The notes under the pieces were generated by a model that had not been told where the DNA came from, searched no databases, and saw only the letters and a list, made by a program, of their open reading frames with translations. A DNA stretch of 64,000 bases from Kushneria aurantia DSM 21353 (GTDB lineage Bacteria > Pseudomonadota > Gammaproteobacteria > Pseudomonadales > Halomonadaceae). Where the stretch lies: NCBI RefSeq assembly GCF_000382245.1, contig NZ_KB907865.1, positions 124,001-188,000 of the forward strand. The letters run 5' to 3'. The position numbers and the translations under genes were made by a program. Shown here piece after piece: positions 1 to 8,013 of the stretch (the stretch's first letter is position 1; each line of letters begins with the position of its first letter).

Positions 1-1386
1 CGCAAAGCGCGAGGTTGAGGTGACCAGCGCCACCATGGCGGAGAACATGCCCAACCACAGCGCCAGACTGACGGACAGGGCGTTTTCCGTATCGGCTGTC
101 ATTATCCCAGAAAGCACCAGTGCAACCAAGGCGGCCCCGACCGACTGACCGAAGGTACGCACACTGGCCAGCACCCCGGAGGCGCTGCCGCTGCGCTCAA
201 GCGGCAGCGAGCCCATCATCTCGCGGTTGTTGGGCGCCTGATAAAGCCCGAAACCGAGTCCGCAGACGGCGCTGCGCCAGATGATATCGAGCGTTGCCGG
301 CGATTCGCCCAGCAGGGCCAAAAGCGCCATGCCGACAATAAAAAGCGCCAGACCGATGGCGCAGATCAGCGGGGCGGCGTAGCGATCCGCCAGCCGTCCG
401 CCCAGCGGCGCGCCGATCATCACCCCCAGCGGCCAGGGAGTGAACAGAAAGGCCGACTCCAGTGGCGTATAGCCCTGCACGCTCTGAAACAGAAAGGGCA
501 GGCTGACAAAGGCCATGGCCTGGGCCAGAAAGGAGAAAAAGGAGGTGATTACCGCCAGCGTAAAGCGCTGTTCGCGAAAGATCACCAGCGGCAGCAGTGG
601 CGCCTCCAGCCGCCGCTGGCGCGCCACGAAGGCGCTCATCGCCACCACGCTGACCACCGCCAGCAGGGCTACGCTGCGCAGACCGGTTTCGGCGGCGCCG
701 GCGAAGCTGTCAAGCATGACCACGAAGGCGCCCAGCCCCAGCGCCGACAGCAGCGCGCCGAGCACATCGAAGCGGTGCGGATGGCTGTCTTCCCAGGGCA
801 GGGCGCGCACCGCCAGCCAGATCGCCGCCACGCCGAACGGCAGGTTGACCCAGAAAAGCCACGGCCAGTCAGCCAGCGCCAGTATGACACCACCCAGCGC
901 CGGCCCGGCCGCCACCGCCATGGAGACGGTCAGGGCGGTCAGCCCCATCGCCCGCCCCAGCAGCCGGGTGGGAAAAATCACCCGGTAGAGCGACGGACCG
1001 ATGCTCATCATCGCCGCCGCACCCAGCCCCTGCAGGGCGCGAAAGGCCACCAGCCAGGCCAGGTTGGGCGCCAGCGCGCAGGCCAGTGAGGTGAGCACGA
1101 AGATCACCATGCCGCCGATATAGAGCCGGTAGCGGCCGATACGGTAGCCCAGCGCCGCGAAGGTCAGCATCGAGGCCGCACCCACCAGCTGGTAGACGTT
1201 GATCACCCATACCGAGGCGGCCGAGGAGACACCCAGCTCACGGGCGATGGTGGGCAGGGCGATATTGACCATATTGATGTTGAGCACCGCCATCACGGAG
1301 CCCGACATCAGTACCATCATGGCAAGAATACGCTGACGCGGCGCGAGGCCGTCGTCGCCTTCACGCCACGAAAGAAGTGCTTTCAA
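1..1386 (-). CDS. MFS drug efflux transporter, DHA2 (EmrB/QacA-like), C-terminus cut by window edge
   Basis: The reading frame stays open to base 1, so 462 residues are visible and the C-terminus is missing. It encodes an integral membrane transporter of the DHA2 type, which exports drugs using the proton gradient. Hydrophobic helices fill the protein. The helix 1 region carries a NINMVNIALPTIARELG signature, followed by WVINVYQLVGA and the motif-C-like stretch AVAAGPALGGVIL. I chose the TTG at 1384-1386 because GGTGA lies 8 bases upstream and an in-frame stop (1393-1395) blocks any longer start. If the TTG were not used, the first ATG would be at 1320. The substrate cannot be told from sequence. 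A second, unlinked EmrB-type pump lies at 22.8 kb. Confidence 0.85.
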   Translation of the reverse strand, partial: MKALLSWREGDDGLAPRQRILAMMVLMSGSVMAVLNINMVNIALPTIARELGVSSAASVWVINVYQLVGAASMLTFAALGYRIGRYRLYIGGMVIFVLTSLACALAPNLAWLVAFRALQGLGAAAMMSIGPSLYRVIFPTRLLGRAMGLTALTVSMAVAAGPALGGVILALADWPWLFWVNLPFGVAAIWLAVRALPWEDSHPHRFDVLGALLSALGLGAFVVMLDSFAGAAETGLRSVALLAVVSVVAMSAFVARQRRLEAPLLPLVIFREQRFTLAVITSFFSFLAQAMAFVSLPFLFQSVQGYTPLESAFLFTPWPLGVMIGAPLGGRLADRYAAPLICAIGLALFIVGMALLALLGESPATLDIIWRSAVCGLGFGLYQAPNNREMMGSLPLERSGSASGVLASVRTFGQSVGAALVALVLSGIMTADTENALSVSLALWLGMFSAMVALVTSTSRFA

Positions 1387-1430
1387 TAGTGTTCACCGAC
1401 AGACGCCGCCCGGGCAGGCGCGGCGCTGTT

Positions 1431-1820
1431 TCACTGCGAATTGTCGCTATCCGACACCAGCCCGTCTTCCAGCTCGCTCTGTACCAGCTCGGCCTCGTCG
1501 TCGAGGTCGACCGCCAGGTAGCTATGCTCGATGCGTAGAAAGCGGCGGAAGGTGGTCTCATTGATATCCGGCCACAGGCGCGGGCTCTCCTCCCAGGCGG
1601 CGAGTTCGTTTTCGAGGATATCGGCGAAGCGCTCGCCCAGGCAGGCGTTGAGCGCCGCCTCGGTATCCATCTCGGGGATCAGATAGACGGTGCTTTCGTG
1701 CTCGACGTCCTCGAGGGTCAGATCGTCCTCTCCCTCGGTCGCTTCCAGCGAGTTGATCCAGTCCACGAAGGCCTGGGTGGGACGCACGCTGAGCGCCGAG
1801 CGGTTGACCAGTTTCATCAC
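1431..1820 (-). CDS. Conserved-looking acidic hypothetical protein
   Basis: This is a 129-residue soluble protein very rich in Asp and Glu, with no signal peptide, membrane segment or recognised catalytic motif. The N-terminus reads MMKLVNRSALSVRPTQAF, with two adjacent ATG codons as possible starts. The centre contains YLIPEMDTEAALNACLGERF and a Trp-rich stretch (LAAWEESPRLWPD). It lies about 100 bases downstream of lysS on the same strand and may be read through from it. I do not recognise a named family and assign no function. Its codon use matches its neighbours, which argues that it is real. Confidence 0.7.
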   Translation of the reverse strand: MMKLVNRSALSVRPTQAFVDWINSLEATEGEDDLTLEDVEHESTVYLIPEMDTEAALNACLGERFADILENELAAWEESPRLWPDINETTFRRFLRIEHSYLAVDLDDEAELVQSELEDGLVSDSDNSQ

Positions 1821-1925
1821 GCTTCTCCCGATGCGGGACGGTAAGGGGGTTACCCGATTGACAGCGCTCCAGTATGGCGCGGACAGCGCCGGCGCGCCAT
1901 GATCAGGGTCAGAAACCTGCGAGCG

Positions 1926-3446
1926 CTATTGGGCGCCGCCCCCCTCCGGACGCATGGCCGGAAACAGCAGCACGTCGCGGATCGAGGCGGCATCGGTCAG
2001 CAGCATCACCAGCCGGTCGATGCCGATCCCCTCGCCGGCGGTGGGTGGCATGCCGTACTCCAGCGCGCGAATATAGTCGGCGTCGAAGTACATCGCCTCC
2101 TGGTCACCGGCCTCCTTCTCCGCCGCCTGAGCGGCGAAGCGCTCCGCCTGGTCCTCGGCGTCGTTGAGCTCGGAGAAGCCGTTGGCGATCTCGCGGCCGC
2201 CGACAAAAAACTCGAAGCGCTCGGTCACGAAGGGGTCGCTGTCCTTGCGCCGCGCCAGCGGGCTCACCTCGGCGGGATATTCGATAATGAAGGTGGGCGC
2301 CGCCAGGCGATGTTCGGCGACATGTTCGAAGAGCTCGGTCCACAGCCGGCCCAGCCCCCAGTCGGCGTTGACCGCAATACCCAGCCGCTCGGCCAGCGCC
2401 GCGGCGCGCTCGCGGTCGTCCAGATCGGCGGTCTCGATGCCCTCGCCGTAGTGCAGTATCGCCTCGCGCATGGTGAGGCGCGCAAAGGGGCGGGCGAGGT
2501 CGATCTCGCCGCTGTGCAGCGCCAGCCGGGTAGTGCCCAGCGCCTGCTGCGCCACGTCACGCAACAGCGCCTCGGTCAGCGCGATCAGGTCGCGGTAGTC
2601 CGCAAACGCCCAGTAGAACTCCAGCATGGTGAACTCGGGGTTGTGGCGCGTCGACAGCCCCTCGTTGCGGAAATTGCGGTTGATCTCGAACACCCGCTCG
2701 AAGCCGCCCACCACCAGCCGCTTGAGATAGAGCTCGGGGGCAACGCGCAGGTACATGTCGATATCCAGCGCGTTGTGGTGGGTGATGAAGGGCCGTGCCG
2801 TGGCGCCGCCGGGAATCGGCTGCAGCATCGGCGTCTCCACCTCCATGAAGTGGCGCTCGGTGAAGAACCGGCGAATGGCGCTGATTACCGCGGCGCGGAT
2901 GCGAAAGGTATCGCGCACCTCGGGGTTCATGATCAGGTCGACATAGCGCTGGCGGTAGCGCGCCTCCTGGTCGGTCAGGCCGTGAAACTTGTCCGGCAGC
3001 GGGCGCAGGCTCTTGGTCAGCAGCCGCGCCTCGCCCATCATCACGTAGAGATCGCCCTTGCCGGACTTGTGCACCGGGCCGCGGCCGAACACGATATCGC
3101 CGATATCCCAGCTCTGAATATCGGCCAGCAGCTCGGCGGGCAGGCCCTTTTTATCCACGTAGAGCTGAATCTGCCCCGAGACGTCCTGAATGACGATAAA
3201 GGGGCCGCGCTTGCGCATGATGCGCCCGGCCACCGCCGCCTGACGATCGAGCTGCTCCAGCTCGCTCTTCTCCCTGTCGCCCAGCTCGGCCTGCAGCTCG
3301 GCGGCCAGGCTGTCGCGGCGCAGGTCGTTGGGAAAGGCGCTGGCACCGCCCGCCTTCGCCTGTTCGCGGCGCTCGGCCAGCTTGGCGCGGCGCTCGGCGA
3401 TCAGGTGGTTGTCGTCGCTGGGTCGGGAGTCGTGCTGGTTCGCCAT
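1926..3446 (-). CDS. lysS: Lysyl-tRNA synthetase, class II
   Basis: This cytoplasmic enzyme charges tRNA-Lys with lysine using ATP. The 506 residues compare with about 505 for E. coli LysS. An N-terminal OB-fold anticodon-binding domain occupies roughly the first 150 residues ([30 protein letters not shown]). It is followed by the class II catalytic core with motif 2 ([17 protein letters not shown]) and motif 3 near the C-terminus ([14 protein letters not shown]). I place the start at ATG 3446 because the protein then begins like other LysS proteins; an upstream TTG at 3467 is the alternative. It lies 75 bases downstream of prfB, the usual order in gammaproteobacteria, so the two are probably one transcript. 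Confidence 0.96.
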   Translation of the reverse strand: MANQHDSRPSDDNHLIAERRAKLAERREQAKAGGASAFPNDLRRDSLAAELQAELGDREKSELEQLDRQAAVAGRIMRKRGPFIVIQDVSGQIQLYVDKKGLPAELLADIQSWDIGDIVFGRGPVHKSGKGDLYVMMGEARLLTKSLRPLPDKFHGLTDQEARYRQRYVDLIMNPEVRDTFRIRAAVISAIRRFFTERHFMEVETPMLQPIPGGATARPFITHHNALDIDMYLRVAPELYLKRLVVGGFERVFEINRNFRNEGLSTRHNPEFTMLEFYWAFADYRDLIALTEALLRDVAQQALGTTRLALHSGEIDLARPFARLTMREAILHYGEGIETADLDDRERAAALAERLGIAVNADWGLGRLWTELFEHVAEHRLAAPTFIIEYPAEVSPLARRKDSDPFVTERFEFFVGGREIANGFSELNDAEDQAERFAAQAAEKEAGDQEAMYFDADYIRALEYGMPPTAGEGIGIDRLVMLLTDAASIRDVLLFPAMRPEGGGAQ

Positions 3447-3521
3447 GGCGGTGTCGATTCTCGTCAATGTGTCGATGCGCCGCTGCGCGGCGGGAAGAGT
3501 TAGCGCGTGCCGTCGGCCCGA

Positions 3522-4620
3522 TCAGAGCCCCTGTTTGAGACTGGCCTCGATAAACGGATCCAGCTCGCCGTCCAGCACCTTCTCGCAGTTGCTGGTCTGC
3601 ACGCCGGTGCGCAGGTCCTTGATGCGCTGGTCGTCGAGCACGTAGGAGCGGATCTGGCTGCCCCAGCCGATGTCCGACTTGGAATCCTCGGCCTGCTGCT
3701 TCTCGGCGTTGCGCCGCTGCATCTCCACTTCCCACAGCTTGGCGCGCAGCTGCTTCATGGCGAAGTCGCGGTTGGCGTGCTGGCTGCGCTGGGTCTGACA
3801 GGAGACCACAATGCCGCTCGGCTCGTGGGTGATACGCACCGCCGAGTCGGTCGTGTTGACGTGCTGACCGCCGGCGCCGGAGGAGCGGTAGGTGTCGACC
3901 CGCAGATCGGCGGGGTTGATCTCGACCTCGAAGCTGTCGTCGATCTCCGGCGACAGAAACACCGAAGCAAACGAGGTATGACGCCGGCCGCCGGAGTCGA
4001 ACGGGCTCTTGCGCACCAGCCGGTGCACGCCGGTTTCGGTGCGCAGCCAGCCAAAGGCGTACTCGCCCTGCACATGGATCGTCGCCGACTTGATGCCGGC
4101 CACCTCGCCGGCGCTCACCTCGGTCAGCTCGGTTTTGAAGCCGTGGTGCTCGCACCAGCGCAGATACATGCGCAGCAGCATGTTGGCCCAGTCCTGCGCC
4201 TCGGTGCCGCCGGAACCGGCCTGGATATCCAGATAAGCGTTGTTGGGATCCATCTCGCCGGCGAACATGCGGCGAAATTCGAGCTTTTGCAGCTGCGCAT
4301 CGAAACGATCGAGGTCGCGGCGAATCTCCGCCATGGTCTCCTCGTCGTCCTCCATGTGCGCCAGCTCAAAAAGCTCCTGCTGGTCGTTCAGACCGCTGCT
4401 CAGGCCGTCCAGGGTGGTAATGATATCGTCGAGCTGCGCGCGCTCGCGGCCGAGCTTCTGGGCGTGCTCCGGGTCATTCCAGACATCGGGATTTTCCAGC
4501 TCGCGGGTTACCTCTTCCAGCCGATCCTTCTTCTCGGCGTAGTCAAAGATACCCCCTCAGGACGTCTGTCCGCTCGGACAGGTCCCTGACGATCTGATGA
4601 ATGGGTGCGTGTTCCTGCAT
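3522..4620 (-). CDS. prfB: Peptide chain release factor 2, made by +1 programmed frameshift
   Basis: RF2 recognises UGA and UAA stop codons and triggers peptide release. The gene is in two frames: codons 1-25 (4620-4546), then an in-frame TGA at 4545-4543. A +1 shift continues in the frame 4544-3522, giving 365 residues, exactly the E. coli length. The tripeptide anticodon SPF is at residues 205-207 and the catalytic GGQ at 250-252. Position 246 is Ser; E. coli K-12 has Thr there and many bacteria have Ala or Ser. The start ATG at 4620 has a purine-rich GAGTGAG just upstream. The gene is followed by lysS. It is not a pseudogene: the recoding site has all the expected parts. Confidence 0.96.
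4542..4557 (-). promoter_or_regulatory. RF2 programmed +1 frameshift site
   Basis: On the minus strand the site reads AGGGGGTATCTTTGAC. A Shine-Dalgarno-like AGGGGG is followed by the slippery CTT and the in-frame TGA followed by C. When RF2 is scarce the ribosome stalls at TGA, slips forward one base onto TTT, and reads GAC onward. This is the classical autoregulatory loop of prfB. Confidence 0.95.
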
Positions 4621-4636
4621 ATGCTCACTCGTGTCG

Positions 4637-4658
4637 GGGCCGCCTGTGCCGGCGGCCC
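4637..4658 (-). promoter_or_regulatory. Stem-loop in prfB leader
   Basis: GGGCCGCC (4637-4644) and GGCGGCCC (4651-4658) form a perfect 8-bp GC stem with a 6-base loop. It ends 17 bases upstream of the prfB start codon. On the minus strand a run of seven T (4662-4668) comes before it, so it is not a simple terminator. Its role is unknown. Confidence 0.45.
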
Positions 4659-4716
4659 GTGAAAAAAACCGGCCTTTCACGAAGGTGAATTTTTCATGAA
4701 AGCGCAAAGGGGCGCT

Positions 4717-4746
4717 ATTGTAGCCAATAGCGGGCGCGGGCGTCAC
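4717..4746 (-). promoter_or_regulatory. Candidate sigma-70 promoter for prfB-lysS
   Basis: On the minus strand, GTGACG (4741-4746) and TACAAT (4717-4722) are separated by 18 bases. The -10 matches five of six consensus bases. The -10 lies inside a perfect hairpin-forming palindrome, CGCTATTG-TAGC-CAATAGCG (4713-4732). It is about 100 bases upstream of the prfB start. Confidence 0.4.
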
Positions 4747-4805
4747 GCCACCGGGATGCCACGCCGCACAGCACCAAAACACTCAGGGGAATTTTCGGAG
4801 ACAAC

Positions 4806-6386
4806 ATGATGACAAGGACTACCTCTCTGCTTGCCGCACTGGGCCTGAGCCTGGCCACACCCTTCGCCACCGCTGCCACGCTCGATGTCGGCATCAGCGG
4901 CGACCCCGCCTCCCTCGATCCGTCGCGCATCACCGGCGGCGTCTGGGAGGAGGACGTGCTGCGCGATATCTTCGAGGGGCTGATCGCAGTCGATGCCGAA
5001 GGCCGGACAATTCCCGGCGCGGCGCGCGACTGGGAGGTCAGTGATGACGGCCGCAGCTGGACCTTCCATCTGCGCGACGACCTGCACTGGTCCGACGGGG
5101 AGCCGCTGACCGCCGAGGACTTCGTTTTCGCCTTTCGCCACCAGCTCGACCCCAATACCGCCTCCAACTACGCCCATCGCCTCTACCCGGTGGTCAACGC
5201 CGAGCAGATCAACGCCGGCGACATGGCGCTGGAGGAACTCGGCGTCGAGAGCCGCGATAACGGCCAAACGCTGGTGATCCACCTCAACGAGCCGGCGGCC
5301 TACTTCCTCAAGACACTGATTCTGCCGTTTGGCTACCCGCTGCCCGAGCACGCCCTCGAGACCCACGGCGAGGCCTGGAGCCGACCGCAGAACATCGTCG
5401 TCAACGGCGCCTTCAAACCGGTCAGCCGGGTCGCCAATACCCGTATCGAAACGGTTAAAAACCCCGAGTTCCATGACGCCGCCAACGTCAGCCTCGACGG
5501 CGTCAACTTCTACCCTATCGAGGACAAGAACGCCGGCATTTCGCGCTTTCGTGCCGGCGAGCTGGACGTGCTGCGCGACTACCCGGCCGAGCGCTATCAG
5601 TGGCTTTCCGACAACCTGCCGCAGGCGACCCGCATCACCCCGTCGCTGGGCAGCTACTACTACGTCTTCAACCTCGACGAAGGCTCACCGGTCGCCGACC
5701 CCCGAGTGCGCGAGGCGCTGTCGCTGGCGATCCGCCGCGAAGTGATCGCCAACCAACTGCTGAACGGCGCGGTCACCCCGGCGCAGTCGCTGGTGCCGGG
5801 CGGCGTCAGCGACTATACCCCCGCAGTGCAGCCGGGCCTCGACGCCAGCCAGGACGAGCGCATGGCGCGCGCCCGCGAGCTGATGCAGGCCGCCGGCTAC
5901 AGCCCCGACAACCCGCTCGACCTGACTTTGCGCTATAACGCAAGCGAGGAGCATCAGCGCATCGCCGTGGCCGTAGCCGCCATGTGGGAGCCGCTGGGCG
6001 TGGAGACCGAGATGCGCGCCAGCGAAGCCAACGTGCACTACGCCGAGCTGATGGAGGGCGATTTCGAAGTGGCCCGCGCCGCCTGGATCTCCAGCTATGA
6101 CGATGCCCAGAACTTCCTGCAGCTGCTTTCGAGCGACGGCAACAACAACTACGGCGACTACGACAACGCCGACTACAACCAGCTGCTGGCGGCCTCCGAC
6201 CGCGAACAGGACCCCGCCACACGCCGCGACATGATGCAGCGCGCCGAGGCGATGGCGCTGGCCGACTATCCGCTGGCACCTATCTATATCTACAGCGCGC
6301 GCAACCTGGTCGATCCGGCGCTCTCCGGCTGGGAAGATAACGCCCTGGATATGCATCCGTCGCGCTGGGTCCAAATGGCGCAGTAA
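4806..6386 (+). CDS. Oligopeptide ABC transporter, periplasmic binding protein (paralog 1 of 4)
   Basis: This 526-residue OppA/MppA-type solute receptor delivers peptides to the OppBCDF membrane complex. A Sec signal peptide (MMTRTTSLLAALGLSLATPF) is cut near TAAT, and the mature protein starts TLDVGISGDPASLDPSRITG, typical of the SBP_bac_5 family. Family stretches include WSDGEPLTAEDFVFAFRHQLDP and the C-terminal SGWEDNALDMHPSRW. GGAG lies about 6 bases upstream of the start. It opens a locus of four tandem paralogs at 4.8, 8.0, 9.7 and 11.3 kb followed by the permease and ATPase genes. A structured leader and a diguanylate cyclase gene separate it from paralog 2. Confidence 0.93.
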   Translation: MMTRTTSLLAALGLSLATPFATAATLDVGISGDPASLDPSRITGGVWEEDVLRDIFEGLIAVDAEGRTIPGAARDWEVSDDGRSWTFHLRDDLHWSDGEPLTAEDFVFAFRHQLDPNTASNYAHRLYPVVNAEQINAGDMALEELGVESRDNGQTLVIHLNEPAAYFLKTLILPFGYPLPEHALETHGEAWSRPQNIVVNGAFKPVSRVANTRIETVKNPEFHDAANVSLDGVNFYPIEDKNAGISRFRAGELDVLRDYPAERYQWLSDNLPQATRITPSLGSYYYVFNLDEGSPVADPRVREALSLAIRREVIANQLLNGAVTPAQSLVPGGVSDYTPAVQPGLDASQDERMARARELMQAAGYSPDNPLDLTLRYNASEEHQRIAVAVAAMWEPLGVETEMRASEANVHYAELMEGDFEVARAAWISSYDDAQNFLQLLSSDGNNNYGDYDNADYNQLLAASDREQDPATRRDMMQRAEAMALADYPLAPIYIYSARNLVDPALSGWEDNALDMHPSRWVQMAQ

Positions 6387-6422
6387 GCGCCGCTGCGGGC
6401 GACATCCAGGAGGAGTGACGAT

Positions 6423-6482
6423 ATGTCGCACGCCCAGCGGCACGGCGAAAGTTTCAAGGGCCTGCGGTCGATATGGCAATAG
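6423..6482 (+). CDS. Possible 19-residue leader peptide upstream of the GGDEF gene
   Basis: A mini-frame MSHAQRHGESFKGLRSIWQ follows a near-perfect ribosome binding site (AGGAGGAG, 6408-6415) at 7 bases spacing. It is the strongest Shine-Dalgarno sequence in this leader and drives no other long frame. The stop codon overlaps the first arm of the hairpin at 6478-6511, so its translation could affect folding of the downstream leader. There is no homology evidence; it may be a regulatory upstream frame or chance. Confidence 0.35.
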   Translation: MSHAQRHGESFKGLRSIWQ

Positions 6483-6587
6483 CGGGCTGCAACTCCGCAG
6501 ACCCGGCTATTCGAGGAATCAAGTCTCGATGTCTCATCGGTGCACCCAACCTCGGTGGCACCCTGACCCGATAGCGAGGCTCGCTAT
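6478..6587 (+). promoter_or_regulatory. Structured leader with hairpin sequestering the GGDEF start site
   Basis: Four consecutive stem-loops can be drawn. The first is 6478-6511 (AATAGC, GGG and CTGC arms paired with GCAG, CCC and GCTATT). The second is 6527-6539 (CGATG/CATCG). The third is 6539-6562 (GGTGC/GCACC). The last is 6571-6587, a perfect ATAGCGAG-G-CTCGCTAT palindrome. This last stem contains both the ribosome binding site GAGG (6576-6579) and the first two bases of the ATG (6586). The ATAGCG in the first hairpin repeats the 5' arm of the sequestering stem, so alternative pairings exist. Confidence 0.5.
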
Positions 6588-7752
6588 GGAAAACATCGAT
6601 GCACTGATCCTGGACGCCGGCCTCAGCCGTGGCGCCTTTATGGTCGTCTTTATTGCGGTAGTACTGAGTCAGCCTGACGAGAGCTATCTGTGGCACTGGC
6701 TGGCGGCACTGGTGAGCTCAACGCTGGGCTCGCTGCTGCTGGCCTTGTATCCCGCTCCCGCCCCACCGCCGCTGTCGATCGCCATGCTGATCAATACATG
6801 CTACACCGCCAGCCTGGCCTTCTCGCTGAGCGGCCTGCGGGTTTTTTACCGCCGCCGCGTAGCGCCGACGGCCCTGCTGCTGGTGCTAGGCTCGCCGCCA
6901 CTGCTTCTGGGCGCAACGGTGTTGCCGGGCATTCCCACTCATGTTGCCATCGGCTTCACCTGCCTTATCTGCGCCCTGCTGACGGCGCTATCGGTGCTGG
7001 AGATCGCGCGACCGCCCCGCGAGCGGCTCTACTCCCCCTGGGTCGTCGCGCTGGCGTTCGCCGCCTACTGTGCCGTCCTGTCGGTGACCGGCACCCTGGT
7101 ACTGCTGAACTTCATTTCTGCCGAGATGCAGAACAGCAGCTATTCCGCGATGTTGACGGATCGCATCGCCAGCATTCTGGTCTACTTCAGCTTTATCGCC
7201 ATGGCCTGCGAGCGCGCCAATCTCTCCCTGCGCCAGCAGGCGGAAACCGACCCGCTCACCGGGCTGGCCAACCGCAGAGGAGCGCAGCATGTGCTGCGCC
7301 GGCTCGACCGGGATCGTGCCGCGGGCGCGGTAGCCAGCGTACTGATCGGCGACATCGACCACTTCAAGGCGGTCAACGATACGCTGGGGCATGACGCGGG
7401 GGATCAGGTGATCCAGGCCTTCGCCGCTCGCATCCGCTCGGTGCTGCGCCAGCAGGATATCGCTGTGCGATGGGGGGGTGAAGAATTCCTCGTTCTGCTT
7501 CCCCGCACCGATCTCGCCGAGGCCCTGCAGGTAGCACAGCGTCTGCGCGAGCAGATCGCCGCCTCGCCCTTCCCGGCAGGCGGTCAAACCGTCGCGATCA
7601 CCACCTCCGTCGGTGTGGCCGAAGCCCGCAACGACGCGCGCAGCCTCCAGAGCGTGATCAGCAGCGCAGACGACGCCCTCTACCGGGCCAAGCGCGAGGG
7701 GCGTAACCGGGTCTGTCACGCTCCGTCACGCCATGTGTTGCCAGACAAGTGA
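6586..7752 (+). CDS. Membrane-bound diguanylate cyclase (GGDEF domain)
   Basis: This 388-residue protein makes cyclic di-GMP from two GTP. About the first 210 residues are hydrophobic, with roughly six membrane helices and no recognised ligand-binding domain. The GGDEF domain follows after DPLTGLANRRG. The active-site loop is GGEEF at residues 297-301, and the inhibitory I-site RxxD (RQQD, residues 288-291) stands exactly five residues before it, so product inhibition is expected. The start at ATG 6586 is chosen for the GAGG at 6576-6579 and because upstream in-frame codons give improbable protein. It sits between two oligopeptide receptor genes on the same strand. Its translation start is buried in a hairpin. 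Confidence 0.9.
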   Translation: MENIDALILDAGLSRGAFMVVFIAVVLSQPDESYLWHWLAALVSSTLGSLLLALYPAPAPPPLSIAMLINTCYTASLAFSLSGLRVFYRRRVAPTALLLVLGSPPLLLGATVLPGIPTHVAIGFTCLICALLTALSVLEIARPPRERLYSPWVVALAFAAYCAVLSVTGTLVLLNFISAEMQNSSYSAMLTDRIASILVYFSFIAMACERANLSLRQQAETDPLTGLANRRGAQHVLRRLDRDRAAGAVASVLIGDIDHFKAVNDTLGHDAGDQVIQAFAARIRSVLRQQDIAVRWGGEEFLVLLPRTDLAEALQVAQRLREQIAASPFPAGGQTVAITTSVGVAEARNDARSLQSVISSADDALYRAKREGRNRVCHAPSRHVLPDK

Positions 7753-7780
7753 CACCATGCCCTGATGATGTGCGAAACGC

Positions 7781-7813
7781 CCTCTCCCGGCACGCTCGAT
7801 TCGCCGGGAGAGG
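7781..7813 (+). terminator. Strong hairpin after the GGDEF gene, no T-run
   Basis: CCTCTCCCGGC (7781-7791) pairs perfectly with GCCGGGAGAGG (7803-7813), an 11-bp GC-rich stem with an 11-base loop. It begins 28 bases after the GGDEF stop codon. There is no following T tract, so it may be an attenuator or an mRNA-end stabiliser rather than a strong intrinsic terminator. The remaining 200 bases up to 8013 are AT-richer and hold no gene that I can support; they probably contain a promoter for the next receptor. Confidence 0.5.
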
Positions 7814-8013
7814 ACAGTAAAGCGGGCATGGGGCAGCATTCAACTAAATTCAAACTTAAATGCGCAAGAAAATGCGCCATATGCTGGACAGCCTCGAAAT
7901 GGATCGGTAATTTTTCCTGTCATTCGCCAAAAGCGAAGCGGTCCGGTTCAACACACTCTGCTGCGCTGGCCGCAATCCTAAAACAATGTCAACAAGACAG
8001 GCAGGAACCCGCT

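Noticed and set aside
4543-4620. prfB read as a truncated pseudogene because of the in-frame TGA
   Set aside because: The TGA lies in a textbook RF2 recoding site, and the shifted frame gives a full-length, motif-complete protein.
6423-6535. A confident c-di-GMP-I (GEMM) riboswitch call before the GGDEF gene
   Set aside because: Some blocks resemble the consensus, but a proper P2 stem with its GNRA loop and the tetraloop receptor could not be drawn. It is left as an unclassified structured leader.
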